From Shinisaurus crocodilurus (lineage: Eukaryota > Chordata > Lepidosauria > Squamata > Shinisauridae), in the NCBI GenBank assembly GCA_021292165.1, contig CM037877.1:30144197-30208196 (forward strand): a stretch of 64,000 nt of DNA, in the 5' to 3' direction. Below are positions 33,135-44,888 of this stretch, one piece after another. The position numbers and the translations under genes are program-made. The number at the start of each line of letters is the position of its first letter. Position 1 is the first letter of the stretch. The notes beneath the pieces were generated by a model. That model did not search any database. It was not told the origin of the DNA and was given only the letters and a program-made list of their open reading frames with translations.

Positions 33135-33290
33135 GACACAAAAATGGGCAGTGAGGCTGCTGTTGCACTCATGTCTTGCTTGTGCGGTTTCCATGGGCAG
33201 CCAGTTGGCCAGTGGGTGAACAGAATGCTGGACTAGATGGACCCTTGGTCTGATCCAGCAAGGCTCTTTTTATGATCTTAAATATCCATT
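33135..33290 (+). mobile_element. CR1-like 3' end (subfamily B)
   Basis: CTGCTGTTGCACTCATGTCT, AACAGAATGCTGGACTAGAT and GGACCCTTGGTCTGATCCAG are near-identical to 4422-4530. It lies about 100 bp from ELOVL7 coding exon 1, in antisense. Confidence 0.8.
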
Positions 33291-33386
33291 TCAATTTTAT
33301 GTAAGAATTCTTAAAACAGTTCCAAATGTGGTGAAAGCACATACAATTAATGGACATTAATTAATTGATTGGGGATCAAGACTCAC

Positions 33387-33475
33387 CAGCATCTTTAATC
33401 CACTCATCATAAAGCGATGCTGCTTTCAGTGTCAGATTGTTAAAAGCCATTTTCAGGTAGGATTTTGGATTCCTC
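33387..33475 (-). CDS. ELOVL7: ELOVL7 coding exon 1: start codon and 25 nt of 5' UTR
   Basis: ELOVL7 is the ER-resident elongase that condenses malonyl-CoA with long-chain acyl-CoA (best with C16-C20), the first step of the elongation cycle. This exon holds the ATG (33450) and encodes MAFNNLTLKAASLYDEWIKDA plus one base of codon 22 (64 coding bases). A CTTAG acceptor at 33476 puts it downstream of at least one non-coding exon. All seven coding exons sum to 846 bases, 281 codons plus stop, identical to human, with canonical splice sites and no broken frame. DEPDC1B next door in the same orientation matches human synteny. ELOVL1 is the nearest alternative, but synteny and N-terminus favour ELOVL7. 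Confidence 0.95.
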
Positions 33476-34015
33476 CTAAGGTAAAATGAACAGGATATAT
33501 TATTAAAATCTGAAAAGAAAAGAGGGGTTAGTAACCTTTTCAGAATTGCCACTGCAACCATTAGAGGGAAGCAAGTTAGCTGTAGAAGCCTAGACAACAG
33601 TCACAGACTGAACATTAACTAACTCAACTTTCTGCTTGCAATTCATACCCCAGCTGTGTAGTGTCATCACATGAGGTTTTCATCTTTGCATTCCTAAAAA
33701 TCACAAGCCTCAATCCCTAGTACAGAATTACCCAGAAGCAAGCCCTGCTGAATTTAGCTAAAGTGGCATCATTCTCAGCCAGTGTGCTCAAGACCACAGC
33801 TAAAGTCCAAATGACCTTATTCTCACCACTGCAACTTAAAATTCTACAACAGTAATGCCATGAGATGGGGGCTGTTTTTAAGCTCAGCATTTCCATCTGC
33901 TGAAGCTATAAAGAGGCAGGACAGTCATAAGCATGAAACCTATTATGTATGGGATGAGAATGTGGGAACTAGACAACCAAAATATAAGGAATACACTTCA
34001 TGGCAGGAAGTTATC

Positions 34016-34083
34016 TGAGCAGGGGGTTGGACTCGATGGCCTTGTAGGCCCCTTCCAACTCTATGATCTATGAATCTATGAAA
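34016..34083 (+). mobile_element. CR1 subfamily A (or 5S-SINE) 3' tail
   Basis: GAGCAGGGGGTTGGACTCGA, TGGCCTTGTAGGCCCCTTCC, then AACTCTATGATCTATGAATC. It is too short to tell a truncated CR1 from a truncated 5S-headed SINE. Confidence 0.8.
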
Positions 34084-35157
34084 ACATCAAACAATAAAAT
34101 TTTGAACCACACCTGATCACTTCATTCAAATGCCTCCACATGCTCATCCCAGCTTCTTCACTATTAATAATTTTGCCCACAATTACATTACATTAGCCTA
34201 ATTGTACGTTTACTGCTGGTCAGTCAAATGGCATGGGCTGTCCCCCAAAAAACAACCCACCTCTCATTATTGTGATGATGAGTTATAGGTTATAGGTCAA
34301 GCCCAAGCCATGTGGACAGCAGCTAATGCATAGCTGATGGCTCAGGTTATTTGGCTTCTGAGCAGCAAGCATGTCACCGGGATACTTGGTCTTGGCAATG
34401 GCAAGAATGTGATCTGAGCATAGCTGGGTTGAGCTGCCCTGGTGGTAAATTTGTCATGCAGCTGCTTCACAAAATAAGCATAAACCTGTAATTCAACTAT
34501 TAATACAAGCAGCACTCACTGCACTGATTCCTGACCCCTGTCTCCTCTACCCAACCATGCAAGGCAGTCAGGTGAATTGGCCCTAGACTTGTTTCCAGAT
34601 TCTCTCTTTTCCATGCCTAAACAAGGGACGATTCAAATTATGTAGTGGACACACAACAGAGGCTTCTAGAAAGTGCACAGAGTATTGCTCGTTTGAACAC
34701 CCCCACCCCGGGTAACAAAACCTCTCTGCAAATGGAAAGCCAAAGCATCAAAGCAAGCGAATGCATCTCCATTATGTGTTATCTTTCCTGCACTGTAGAA
34801 AACACTTTCAGAGAAGCAACAACACACTTGCTCCAGGGTTAGTGCTAGCTCACTTGCTGCTGAATATGATTTAGCTCCAGGGTTTTGCTTCTAAATCAAA
34901 AGTAGCCCATCCTCTGTCCTGATCCACCCCTACAGTGAGTCCATAACTTTGGATTTCTCTTCATTTTATCTTTTTCTCCCAGCCCTCACTTCTAAAACAT
35001 ACTACTCTTTCCCCTTTTTCCAAGAATCACTGCTACCAACAACTGCATTTTGAAATTTAGCTAGACATTTGCTGTCTTGTTTATGCTATACTTTGACATA
35101 GCTTTTAACAAGGAACAAGAACCATATCCCTTCAGTTTTAAAAACTTTTTTTTAGTA

Positions 35158-35314
35158 TCATATAGATTTATAGAGTTGGAAGGAGCCTACAAGGCTATTG
35201 AGTCCAACCCACTGCTCAATGCAAGAAACTAGAGGAGGGGTCTCCCATCCAAGTAATAACCAGGCTTGACCATGCTTAGTTTTCCACGCTCAGACAAGCT
35301 GAGCCAGCGTAAGC
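35158..35314 (-). mobile_element. 5S rRNA-headed SINE with CR1 tail, copy 2
   Basis: The minus strand carries AACTAAGCATGGTCAAGCCT, GGTTATTACTTGGATGGGAG and the CR1 tail. It has a few substitutions in the 5S A box relative to copies 1 and 3. Confidence 0.85.
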
Positions 35315-35426
35315 ACATAAGCCAGAACTTTCTCTATTGAAAAAGCCCTGTCCAAAACTAAGCATTTTGCATTGTCCTCAACAGGCAACCCCAATATATT
35401 AATGCATTTAAAGCTGCTGTGGAATG

Positions 35427-35467
35427 ATAATTTGTGCTGCAGCTATTAAAGCAATACCCTACGGTTA
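35427..35467 (+). repeat. 41-bp direct repeat left of the large LINE
   Basis: ATAATTTGTGCTGCAGCTAT followed by TAAAGCAATACCCTACGGTTA. It recurs at 39527-39567 with two mismatches, exactly 4100 bp away, flanking the LINE. Between each copy and the LINE lies AT-rich DNA. Confidence 0.9.
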
Positions 35468-35498
35468 ATAATTTAATCATAATTAAACTATAATTTAA

Positions 35499-38400
35499 CC
35501 CCCCTCGCTGGATCGTCACCTTGAAGTGGTGAGTGGGCTTGCGTGTTCCGATGAATCCTGTGAGCAATGCCGTCGGGAGCTATGTACTCCAGTAGGGTCA
35601 CCATGGCGGTAAGGTCCGGGGAGAGGAACCAGACAAAGAACGATCCAAACAAAGTCCTCAACGGCAGAACAGGCGGAAGATATTAAACCTAAATTACAAC
35701 AGCTGTGAAGGCGGATGAAGGCTGCAGCAGAGAATGGTTTTCCAATCGTCAGGGTAACCGTGCCATTGGATCTCTGCCGTACTCTGTCAAGTTTGTGTGG
35801 TGATTCGTGTGCACCGATCTCCCCACATAAAACAGTTTCACGCACAGGCGTCTTCCAACCCAACCCATCCAACCCAACCCAACCCAACCAAACAAACATA
35901 AAAAAAGTCCCATGGCGACTGGCGAACGGCGACGGGGGCAGGACTGTGAATCTGGAAGCCCCTAGCCATGGACCAGCACATGGGCGGTGGATGCAGACTC
36001 AGTCGCCCTGTTCAAGGAACGAGGTAGTCGAGCAGCTCGGCAGCTGTATCCATGACTGAGCAGCCCTATTTAGGATCCACTCTGCTCACCCCGTATGGGG
36101 AGGGGGCTAGAAAAGGTGCCCTAAACATAGTCTACCTCTTTCTCCCCTGACTGGATTACCGCGTCCAGTGGGGTCACCATTTTAGCGGTCGAAAAAGACA
36201 TTTGAATTTTGGAACATGGAATATACGGACATTGCTGGATAACATAGATAGTGAATGCCCTGAGCGTAGGACTGCTATTATTGCAAGGGAGCTGAGACGG
36301 TTTAAAATTGACATAGCAGCACTTCAAGAAACTCGAAGGGCAGGAGAGGGACAGTTGAAAGAAGAAAAAGGAGGTTATACCTTCTTCTGGAAAGGACTAC
36401 CTGAGCAGGACCGACGAATACATGGAGTAGGCTTTGCCATCAAAAATGAACTAGTGAACTCTTTGTCAGAAGTTCCTACTGGCATTAACGAACGCCTGAT
36501 AACACTTCGATTAAAGCTCGCCAATAACCAACAGGTAACTATTTTGAGCGCTTATGCACCAACATTAGATGCTGATGATGACATCAAGGAAAGTTTTTAT
36601 AGCCAGTTGGACACTCTCCTGTCAGAGATACCTAAGGAGGATAAAATTATCCTCCTGGGCGATTTTAACGCAAGAGTCGGGCGTGACTCTGATTTATGGC
36701 CAGAAACTATTGGAAAAGACGGAGTTGGTAATAGCAACCCGAACGGACTCTTACTTTTGTCTATATGTGCAGAGCATAATCTCACTATTACAAACACGCT
36801 CTTTCGACAAAAGAATAAGCTTAAAACATCATGGCAGCACCCACGGTCAAAGCACTGGCATCTTCTGGATTATGTAATTGTCCGTGTTAGAGATCGCCGC
36901 GATGTACTTCTTACTAGGGCCATGGTGAGTGCCGACGACTGCTGGACAGACCACCGACTAATCAGGTCCACAATGGTTATCAACATTGCTCCCCAACGTA
37001 GGCTTCAAGGAAGGAAACCAAGGCGTAAAATGAACATCCAAGTCCTTCAAGATCCTATTAAGCAAACTCGTCTTCAATCACTTCTTAAGGAACATCTACC
37101 TACGGAACCTCCTGACAACATTGAGGACCATTGGTCTAAGCTGAAAACCTCCATTACTGCAGCTTGTGAACAAACTATTGGATATGAAACTAAGAAACAT
37201 CAGGATTGGTTTGATGAAAATGATAATGAGATTAAATATATAATTGACCAAAAAAGGAAAGCCTTCCAAATATGGCAAAATGATATTAACTGCGCTGCCA
37301 AGAAAAAAACCTACGCTAGCGCAAAGGCTGAGGTCCAAAGAAGAACAAGAGAACTTAAGAACGCTTGGTGGAAAAAGAAAGCTGAGGAAATTCAACAACT
37401 TGCAGAATCTCATGATGCACAGGGCTTTTTTAAGGCCACAAGGGCCATTTATGGACCAAAAACCTATGGTACAAACCCTTTACAATCAAAAGATGGCACC
37501 AAACTCTTAAAAGACAAAGAGTCTATTGCACTGCGTTGGAAAGAGCATTATTATGACCTTTTAAATCGTAAATCTAAGGTGGATAATGAGATTTTTTCGC
37601 AAATCCCACAAAAACAAATTAAAGAGGAACTTGCAATACTCCCCACTTTGGATGAAGTTATAAAAGCCATTAATCAAATGAAGAATAACAAAGCTAGTGG
37701 ACCAGATGGGATTCCTGCTGAAATCTTTAAAGAAGGGGGCCCCGAACTTGTACAACATCTTCATAAACTCATTGAAAAAATCTGGATAAGAGAAGAGATC
37801 CCAGAAGACTTCAGGGATGCCATAATTATCACCCTCTTTAAGAAGGGTGATAGAACAGACTGTGGAAACTATCGGGGCATTTCTCTCTTAGCAACCGCAG
37901 GTAAAATATTTGCTAGGATTCTCGCAAACCGTCTTCTATCTATTTCAGAAGAGATCCTCCCTGAAACTCAATATGGTTTCCGCCCCTCTAGAGGGACAGT
38001 AGACATGATTTTTACTGCACGTCAGCTCCAAGAAAAATGCCGGGAGCAAAATCAACCCCTTTATATGGCATTTATCGATTTGGCTAAGGCCTTTGATACT
38101 GTAGACCGTACAGCTCTCTGGACTATCCTTATGAAAATTGGATGCCCCAATAAATTTGTGAATATCTTGCGACTTCTCCATGACAACATGACGGCAACGG
38201 TTTTGGACAACAACGGCTCTCATGGTGCTCCATTTAAAGTGGGATCAGGTGTTAAACAGGGATGTGTTATCGCCCCAACATTATTTGCCATTTTCATCGC
38301 CATGGTTTACATCTTGTCAAGGGGAAACTTCCCACTGGTGTGGGAATTATATATCGAACAGATGGAAAGCTTTTAATCTCAGCAGGCTGAAAGCAAAAAG

Positions 38401-39471
38401 TAAGGTAATTACAACCTCCGTTGTGGAACTTCAGTATGCTGATGATAATGTGGTCTCTGCACATTCAGAGGATGATCTCCAAACTATCCTAAATGCTTTT
38501 GCAGAAGCATACGAAAAACTTGGTCTCTCACTTAACATCAAAAAGACCAAAGTGCTTCATCAGCAAGTGCAAGCTAACCCTTTGGTGATGCCATCTATCC
38601 AGCTTGGCGGGACAATACTGGAAAATGTCGATCATTTTCTCTATCTTGGCAGCTATCTTTCTGTTACAGCTAACATCGACAGTGAAATCCAGCATCGTTT
38701 GAGCTCCGCAAGTGCCGCATTTCTCGAATGAAACATAGAGTGTTCGAGGATCGGGATATTTGTAAGAAGACCAAAACACTGGTTTATGAAGCCATTGTAT
38801 TACCAACTTTATTGTATGCCTGCGAAACATGGACTATCTATAAACGTCACTTCCACCTCCTTGAAAGGTTTCATCAACGTTGCCTCCGGAAAATCCTGCA
38901 AATTACTTGGGAAGATAGGCGAACAAATGTCAGTGTACTGGAAGAAGCAAAGACTACTAGCATTGAAAAAATGATCCTTCAACGCCAACTTCAGTGGACC
39001 GGTCATGTTGTTCGAATGCCTGACTGCCGTCTCCCAAAGCAGTTACTTTACTCCCAACTCAAGAATGGAAAGCGGAATATCGGTGGTCAATATAAGAGGT
39101 TTAAAGATGTTCATAAGGCTAATCTAAAAAAATGCAATATAAACATCGAAAACTGGGAAGCTCTGGCCCATGAACGATCTAAATGGAGGTTGGCCTTTCA
39201 CAAAGGTTCCATGGACTTTGAAGAAGCCCGAGTGCAAGGTGAAAGGGAGAAACGTGCTAAGCGAAAAGCACGTCAAATGAATCCTTTACAGGACCATCTT
39301 CTATCTGGTAACCTGTGTCCTCACTGTGGGAAGCTGTGTGGATCTAGAATTGGCCTCCACAGTCACTTACGGACCCATCGCTAGAGTCTACACAATCTTC
39401 TTTAGAATTTCCTCCTTTTATCCCGGAAGACAATCTTACTCGGTCACGAGTGATCGCCTGATGATGATGAT
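35499..39471 (+). mobile_element. Near full-length APE-type non-LTR retrotransposon (LINE), frameshifted
   Basis: One main frame from about 36202 runs 724 codons without a stop. It has an apurinic endonuclease domain at residues 1-260 (WNIRTL, ALQETR, GDFNARVG near 153, HWHLLDY, and the catalytic WTDHRL near 250). A reverse transcriptase follows from about residue 490 (KASGPDGIPAE, FIDLAKAFDT near 625, GVKQGCVIAPTLF). The frame breaks near 38310-38375 (probably two shifts), continues with QYADD near 38432, breaks again near 38720, and ends with a 218-codon frame closing in a C2H2 finger (CPHC, x12, HLRTH). About 700 bp of 5' UTR holds a CCAAC microsatellite near 35860. The 3' end is a TGA(TGA)n tail. 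The clade is not certain (RTE-X/Proto2-like candidates). Confidence 0.88.
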
Positions 39472-39526
39472 AATTTAACCATACATTTAATTTAATTTGA
39501 CCATAATTAAATGTAATAATTTAACC

Positions 39527-39567
39527 ATAATTTGTGCTGCAGCTATTAAAGCAATATCCTATGGTTA
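39527..39567 (+). repeat. 41-bp direct repeat right of the large LINE
   Basis: This is the second copy of 35427-35467 (two mismatches). A shorter TAATTTAACC touches both LINE ends (35491-35500 and 39471-39480) and is the better candidate for the target-site duplication. Confidence 0.9.
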
Positions 39568-40988
39568 GCAAGTAAAACAGAATCATCTCACCATTGTATG
39601 ACTTGCCGCTAGGAAATCCAATGAATCTACAAGCACACAAGGAGCCTGCCTTGCATCTTTGATATGGATGCCTTCTTCCCTGACCCAGGATTGTGGCCAA
39701 ACTGATGTCTGACACAACCTTCCTAAATAACACCTAAGTTGGCCTGCGCTTCCCAGATTCTGCCTAGCTTCTCCTTAGGGACTTTTCTAGTACTCATTTG
39801 TATCTCAGTCTAATCCCAGGACTGTAGGCCTAAGGCTGCTAACACTGACAGCATGCAACTGCAAAGCAAAGCCTTTCCATGTTCTTAGTCCAGTTAATTT
39901 TACTACTGTACCTGTTCTACATAAGCAGCTTCCCAACCGCAAGATTGGATGGACTTCAAGCACACATTCAGGGCAAAATGCTTGAGATGAAAAAAATCAG
40001 CATCCTGACGCTTCAACCAGCTTACTTCCAGAGACTTCAGTGGGACCAAGCCCATTCAAGTGCAAGTACAATGCTAATGCATTGTGAATTTTACTGAGGG
40101 CTCTTAAATCCATGATGCAGCAAGAGCTGCTCAAGCCATTCTAAATGAGAAATATATATGCCTTTTATTAAACAACACCACACAACTCCTCCTCTTTCTG
40201 TAAGTAAGCTGGTACTATTAACAGCATTTATATAGCACTTCAAAATGTTCAAAAGCACATGGTTTCTTGGGAACACCCAGACATGCTGTGCAAGTCAACA
40301 TATTTTGCTTCCATTACCAATAATTTGGGCAAAGGGGAATTAATACGACTTCTTTGTTTGGGTAGCAATGTACCCCCATGTGGACAGAGGGACACACTAG
40401 GTTTATTCACACTCTTATAGGGGCCAAAACCACTGTTGTGTCTCATCATGAATACTGGCTTCCCCAGGGAGAAACAGTTCTTTCAAGGGGCCTGATCACA
40501 GACAAGACCCAAAGAAAAACACTGATCAACTGGAATTACAAAGCATCAGTTTAGATGACAACACTTAAACTGGCTCCCATTTTTTAAAATAACCCATACC
40601 TATTTGTCACAATTCTCAAAATGTATACAATATTTGCATGGAAGCATATACATCAAGAAAGGATAGGTACGGTACCTCCTACAAGATTCTCCCTGGCTGC
40701 CTCAAAGAGAGAACTTAGATAGCAAGAGTTTCTCCATTGGCTCAGCAGGCATCAATTGTTAATTGAGTCCTCCCCTCCCAGAACAGTCTTGCAGTAGCCA
40801 TGGTACCTGAATTATGCCTATTTTCCCTCTCCATCCCTATTGTATCATGTACGTATATTAGATTGTAAGCCATTACTCTAAACTTCGAACTGCCTTGAAT
40901 GCATTAGCAGAAAATGGAGCAAGTATACAACTACCCAACTATACTTATCCCATCTAATCAAGTTAACTTTAGTCAGAAAGGTACAAGA

Positions 40989-40992
<4 letters not shown>

Positions 40993-41019
<27 letters not shown>

Positions 41020-41028
41020 TATTACTAC
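40993..41028 (+). repeat. (CAT)n microsatellite
   Basis: About nine uninterrupted CAT units followed by TATTATTACTACG. Confidence 0.95.
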
Positions 41029-41514
41029 GCCAATTCTTGTTCCACAAAACAATTGTGAAAGTGGCACAAGATATTTTGCTACCTTATTATACCCAAGGGA
41101 GCATCTTTTAAACAAAGGGACCAGGATTTCAATGGTTTGTTTTGAAAGAGAAAGAACTACTCCAAGTGTAATGCAAAAGCTATTTATCTTTGGGATGAAA
41201 TTACTCTGCTGTTTTTTCTTTGCTATAAACTTCAACATATTTTATAAGTTGTAACACCTCTTGAGCATTGCATCAAGTTATGAATATTTCATTCCCACCA
41301 CACCCAAACACTGAAGTACATAATTAGGTGCACTAAACAGTGCTCTATACATTCATAAATGCACATGATGGACGTTTTTTAGTTCATATCTAAATTGACT
41401 CATAACAGTGTTAGAAAGTGGTCTTTTTTAGAAGACCATTAATTACAGTTATATTCCACCCTTCTTCCAACGAGATCAAGATTAACATGGTTAACCTCCA
41501 ATAACACTTTGAGG

Positions 41515-41622
41515 CCTTCTCCAACCTGGTGCTCTTCTGATTATTGGACTACAACTCCCATCATCCTCCAGCCAGCATGGCCATACATCTGGAAGGCACC
41601 AGGTTGGGGAAGGCTGGGTTTA
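41515..41622. mobile_element. Palindromic hAT-like MITE
   Basis: The left arm TTCTCCAACCTGGTGCTCTT is mirrored by AAGGCACCAGGTTGGGGAAG. ACTACAACTCCCATCATCC lies in the left half. Confidence 0.7.
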
Positions 41623-42092
41623 TGGAACAAGATATTAGAAAACATCAGCAGGAACTAGGAAACTGTTTATTATGAAGAAACATTGTAAGCTAGCATAACA
41701 TGTTCCAAGTCAAAACTCTTCTTCAGCGGCAACTCAGTTTATTCAATGGTTAGAAGACAATACAGCTTTGTACCATCTTCTTGACACAGGATTACTTGAT
41801 AGGTTCCATAGAAGTGCTGAAACAGTAGCACATATTATTGGTGCCTCCCAGCCCTGCTTCCAGATCCCTTAAGCACACATTCTAATAAAGAGATGTACTT
41901 TCTCCTGATGAAAGGACAGACCATGCATCTCTTTGCAGGGGCCATGTATAACCTCCACTCCCAAATTCACATGAGACCTCAACACAGAGAGGTGGGGGGA
42001 GACAGAGAGACATGCAAGTCATTCATACATTCTCACGCTACAACAGCTACCACCATTACGGAAAAGTCCACCACTCAAATTATTTCCTGCAC

Positions 42093-42264
42093 ATAGATCA
42101 TAGATTTCATAGATCATAGAGTTGGAAGGAGCCTACAAGGCTATCAAGTCCAACCCCCTGTTCAATGCAGGAAACTAGAGTAGGGGTCTCCCATCCAAGT
42201 AATAACCAGGCCTGACCCTGCTTAGCTTTCCACGCTCAGGCAAGCTGAGCCAGCATGAGCCACA
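42093..42264 (-). mobile_element. 5S rRNA-headed SINE with CR1 tail, copy 3
   Basis: The best preserved head: minus strand GTGGCTCATGCTGGCTCAGC, TTGCCTGAGCGTGGAAAGCT, AAGCAGGGTCAGGCCTGGTT, ATTACTTGGATGGGAGACC. It ends with the CR1 tail and ATCTATGAAATCTATGATCT. Confidence 0.9.
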
Positions 42265-42649
42265 CAGCCGCCACACCTTATAACAAAAACTCCACTAACA
42301 GGATCCAGTATGGAAGATTCTATTAAAAACATCCTTCAGATGTTTAGGTTCAGCTCATGAGAGTAAGACTCCCAACAATGAGCCCTCTTTTTCCATTGAT
42401 GGAAACGTAAAAGAAATGGAGGATATCTGAGGATGTACACTTTATATAACTGTGCTGTGCAAAGTGATATAAAACTAAATTCATCTCTGTCTGTTTATGC
42501 ATTTTGTAGCCTGACTAGGAAGTGGTTAGGATAATCTCACCTATTTGTGCATGTACAAAATTATGTTGTACCCAAAGAAACAAAAAAGACAAGATCCCCA
42601 TTAGAATTCAACAAAAATATACAAGGTGCCTTACAGAACTGCAAATTAC

Positions 42650-43300
42650 CAATATATATTTTTTGAAAAGAGCCAAGTTTATAATAATTTGAAGACATGT
42701 ATATAAGCAATTGACACAATAATTTATAAACACCAAATTGCAGCGGAAATCAATCATTCCAATGCATATACATCATATCAACCATATCAGTCAATTACAA
42801 AGGAAATCAATAGTTCCAAACCCCAATACATATACAACACCATATCAATACTCTCAGTCAATGGAACCCATGCTCTGCTTGGGCAGTGTTATCTCTTCAG
42901 TGTGGTGACTCACTTTCGGAGTACAAGTACGTTCTGAAGAAAGTGAGTTGGAGAAAATTAGAATTTCCACGTTTAATTCATCTGGAGAAAACTTCACTAT
43001 CATATTAATCAGCTAACAATTTGTAATATACTTAGTTACTTGGCCTTATTTAATTGACCAGTACACCATTGAAAAATTATAATGTTAAGTGGCATTCTTG
43101 TGATATTAGATTTCATAGTGTGTTATATATAACAACTAAGAAAAGTGGTCTATATAGTTCCTGAGGAAGGCTAATTCTAGTCGAAATTGTAATGCACCAG
43201 GGTTCCATTGACTGAGATGATTGATATGGTGTATATGTATTGGAACTACTGATTTCCTTCATGAAATTATTTTGTCTACACAATAGCATGGGTGTGAAGG
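42650..43300. repeat. Unclassified element with tandem and inverted 60-bp blocks
   Basis: A block GGAAATCAATCATTCCAATG...CATATCA is repeated in tandem at about 42737-42785 and 42800-42868. It occurs inverted at 43199-43259 (GGTTCCATTGACTGAGATGA ... GGAACTACTGATTTCC). Between them, 43155-43190 reads TTCCTGAGGAAGGCTAATTC followed by TAGTCGAAATTG. There is no reading frame. It may be a non-autonomous DNA or Penelope-like element, but the ends are not clear. Confidence 0.45.
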
Positions 43301-44110
43301 AAGGGGGGCTGGGGGCTCTTGCCACCCAGTCCTTTTTTCCCAAGACCCAGAGATCCCAAGGTGCCAGGCTGCCAGCCTTAGCTCTGCAGTCCTGACTTGA
43401 ATCTCTCAGGGACTTGCCCTTGTCTATACCCTGGATTTAGTGCTGAACCACAGAGCAATCACACAAGCAGTGTGGGGTAAAACCAAGAAGGTTTATTCAG
43501 GTAAACAGATTACCACAAAAGGGTGGGAAATGAGGGAAGGAGACAAGGTAGAGAGACACTTTGGTACAAACACAGTAGAGCTACAAAATAATAAAGCTGG
43601 TTCCTTATATCTCCCAGGCACTCACCAGTTACCTGGGGGTCAGTCTGCTTCAGGGCTTGTTTCAACAAAGCCCTACCACACGTGGAGACAACCACACCCA
43701 CCCTAAGGTCCGGGATGGGTGGCCCTCTTCAGGGCTTGCCTTAGCCACAGCCCTCATTTAGCATTGTTCACTGGGAGCAGCCCAAGGTTGGAGGTGAAGG
43801 TTTGACCGGAGCCATGGGACCTTCGTGCACACGACGACCAACAACCAAAACCAGAAGCCACAGCTGGTAATATAGATTCTTCCCCCCCTCCTCTTTTCAG
43901 TAGCCCAGCTGCCTTTAGCCAATCAAGATGAACTTCACCTGGCCCAGGCAGGGGAGGGGTGACTCATGACTAGTGGGCTTTAGAACATTTGCATTTTGCA
44001 TATCAAAGGCCTGGTCAGGTAGACCTCAGCCTTTGGGGCGCTATGCCTCATCAGATAACCTCTGTACATTTTGCCCCTCCCAGCTCCTAGCTGGGATTAC
44101 CTGGTTTACC
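43300..44110 (-). repeat. Possible solo LTR (weak)
   Basis: On the minus strand an AATAAA at about 43495 is followed by ACCTTCTTGGTTTTACCCCA and a G/T-rich stretch, like an R-U5 end. Upstream is a GC-richer U3-like stretch with GACTCACCCCTCC. No terminal repeats, primer site or viral gene were seen, so the call rests on layout only. Confidence 0.25.
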
Positions 44111-44114
44111 CATG

Positions 44115-44118
<4 letters not shown>

Positions 44119-44160
<42 letters not shown>
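44119..44160 (+). repeat. (GT)n microsatellite
   Basis: Twenty or so uninterrupted GT units. Confidence 0.98.
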
Positions 44161-44161
<1 letters not shown>

Positions 44162-44839
44162 GAAACCCCAGAGGCTCTTTTCTTCACAATGGGTATGTAT
44201 GAACATATGTATGGACCCTTAGGTATGTATGGACATATGTACACACTCACACTGCCACTGAAAAGCAGTAACTCAAAAAGTGCATGGTAGCAGTTGTATA
44301 CAAGTATGATATACACGCACACACACAAACCTTTATGCTGTTCTGGTTGTTTGCATTATATAGAATAAATATACGTGCAGATTTTAACTATTTTTTAAAA
44401 AAAATATTAAATGAAGTTATTCCAATAGATCTTGTTGACACTACTTAAAAACAAATTCTATGTAAAGTTTTCCCATAGGATAACAGCTTTCATTCTTCAT
44501 TAAAGTCCCTGAAAAATGCTGTTGTGAATTCATAAGCATCAAGGATATTCTAGATGTGAGTGGTCTTAATTAAAAATCTTCTGGGGAACAGTTTGTATTA
44601 AATTGTCATCTTAAAAATGGATAGACCTATTGATGGTTTCAACCCATGTTAACTAAATGGAACCTTGGTATCAAAGGTACACTGAGTACTGGATGCTTGG
44701 GACACAAGAAGAACAGGGAAGAACCATACCCTTCATGTCCAGCTTGTAAGCTTTCCAGGGGCATTTTGGCTGGAAACAGAATGCCGGTAGATGGACCCTT
44801 GGTACAATAATTTCAATGACATCTGTACCACTCAATTGA

Positions 44840-44841
<2 letters not shown>

Positions 44842-44871
<30 letters not shown>
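44842..44871 (+). repeat. (CA)n microsatellite
   Basis: Fourteen CA units after AATTGAATTCA. Confidence 0.95.
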
Positions 44872-44888
44872 CATATCAGGCTCTACTG

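Larger units (their letters stand above)
28802..33386 (-). other. ELOVL7: ELOVL7 intron 1 of the coding region
   Basis: Donor GTGAGT, acceptor CTTTTCCAG. It contains a Sauria SINE tail, a 0.6-kb GC-rich DNA element, two MITEs, an L2 tail and two CR1 3' ends. I recognise nothing in 29000-30085, 30664-31199 or 32379-33134. Confidence 0.9.

Noticed and set aside
35540..35600. Possible hammerhead or HDV-like ribozyme at the LINE 5' end
   Set aside because: A GATGAATCC stretch and a small TCACC/GGTGA hairpin are present, but the conserved catalytic cores cannot be completed by eye.
35715..36059. 114-codon frame upstream of the LINE main frame
   Set aside because: It has low-complexity Pro/Asn content from a CCAAC microsatellite and no domain; treated as LINE 5' UTR.
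40993..41028. CRISPR-like or regulatory repeat
   Set aside because: Simple CAT microsatellite; no spacer structure and the genome is vertebrate.
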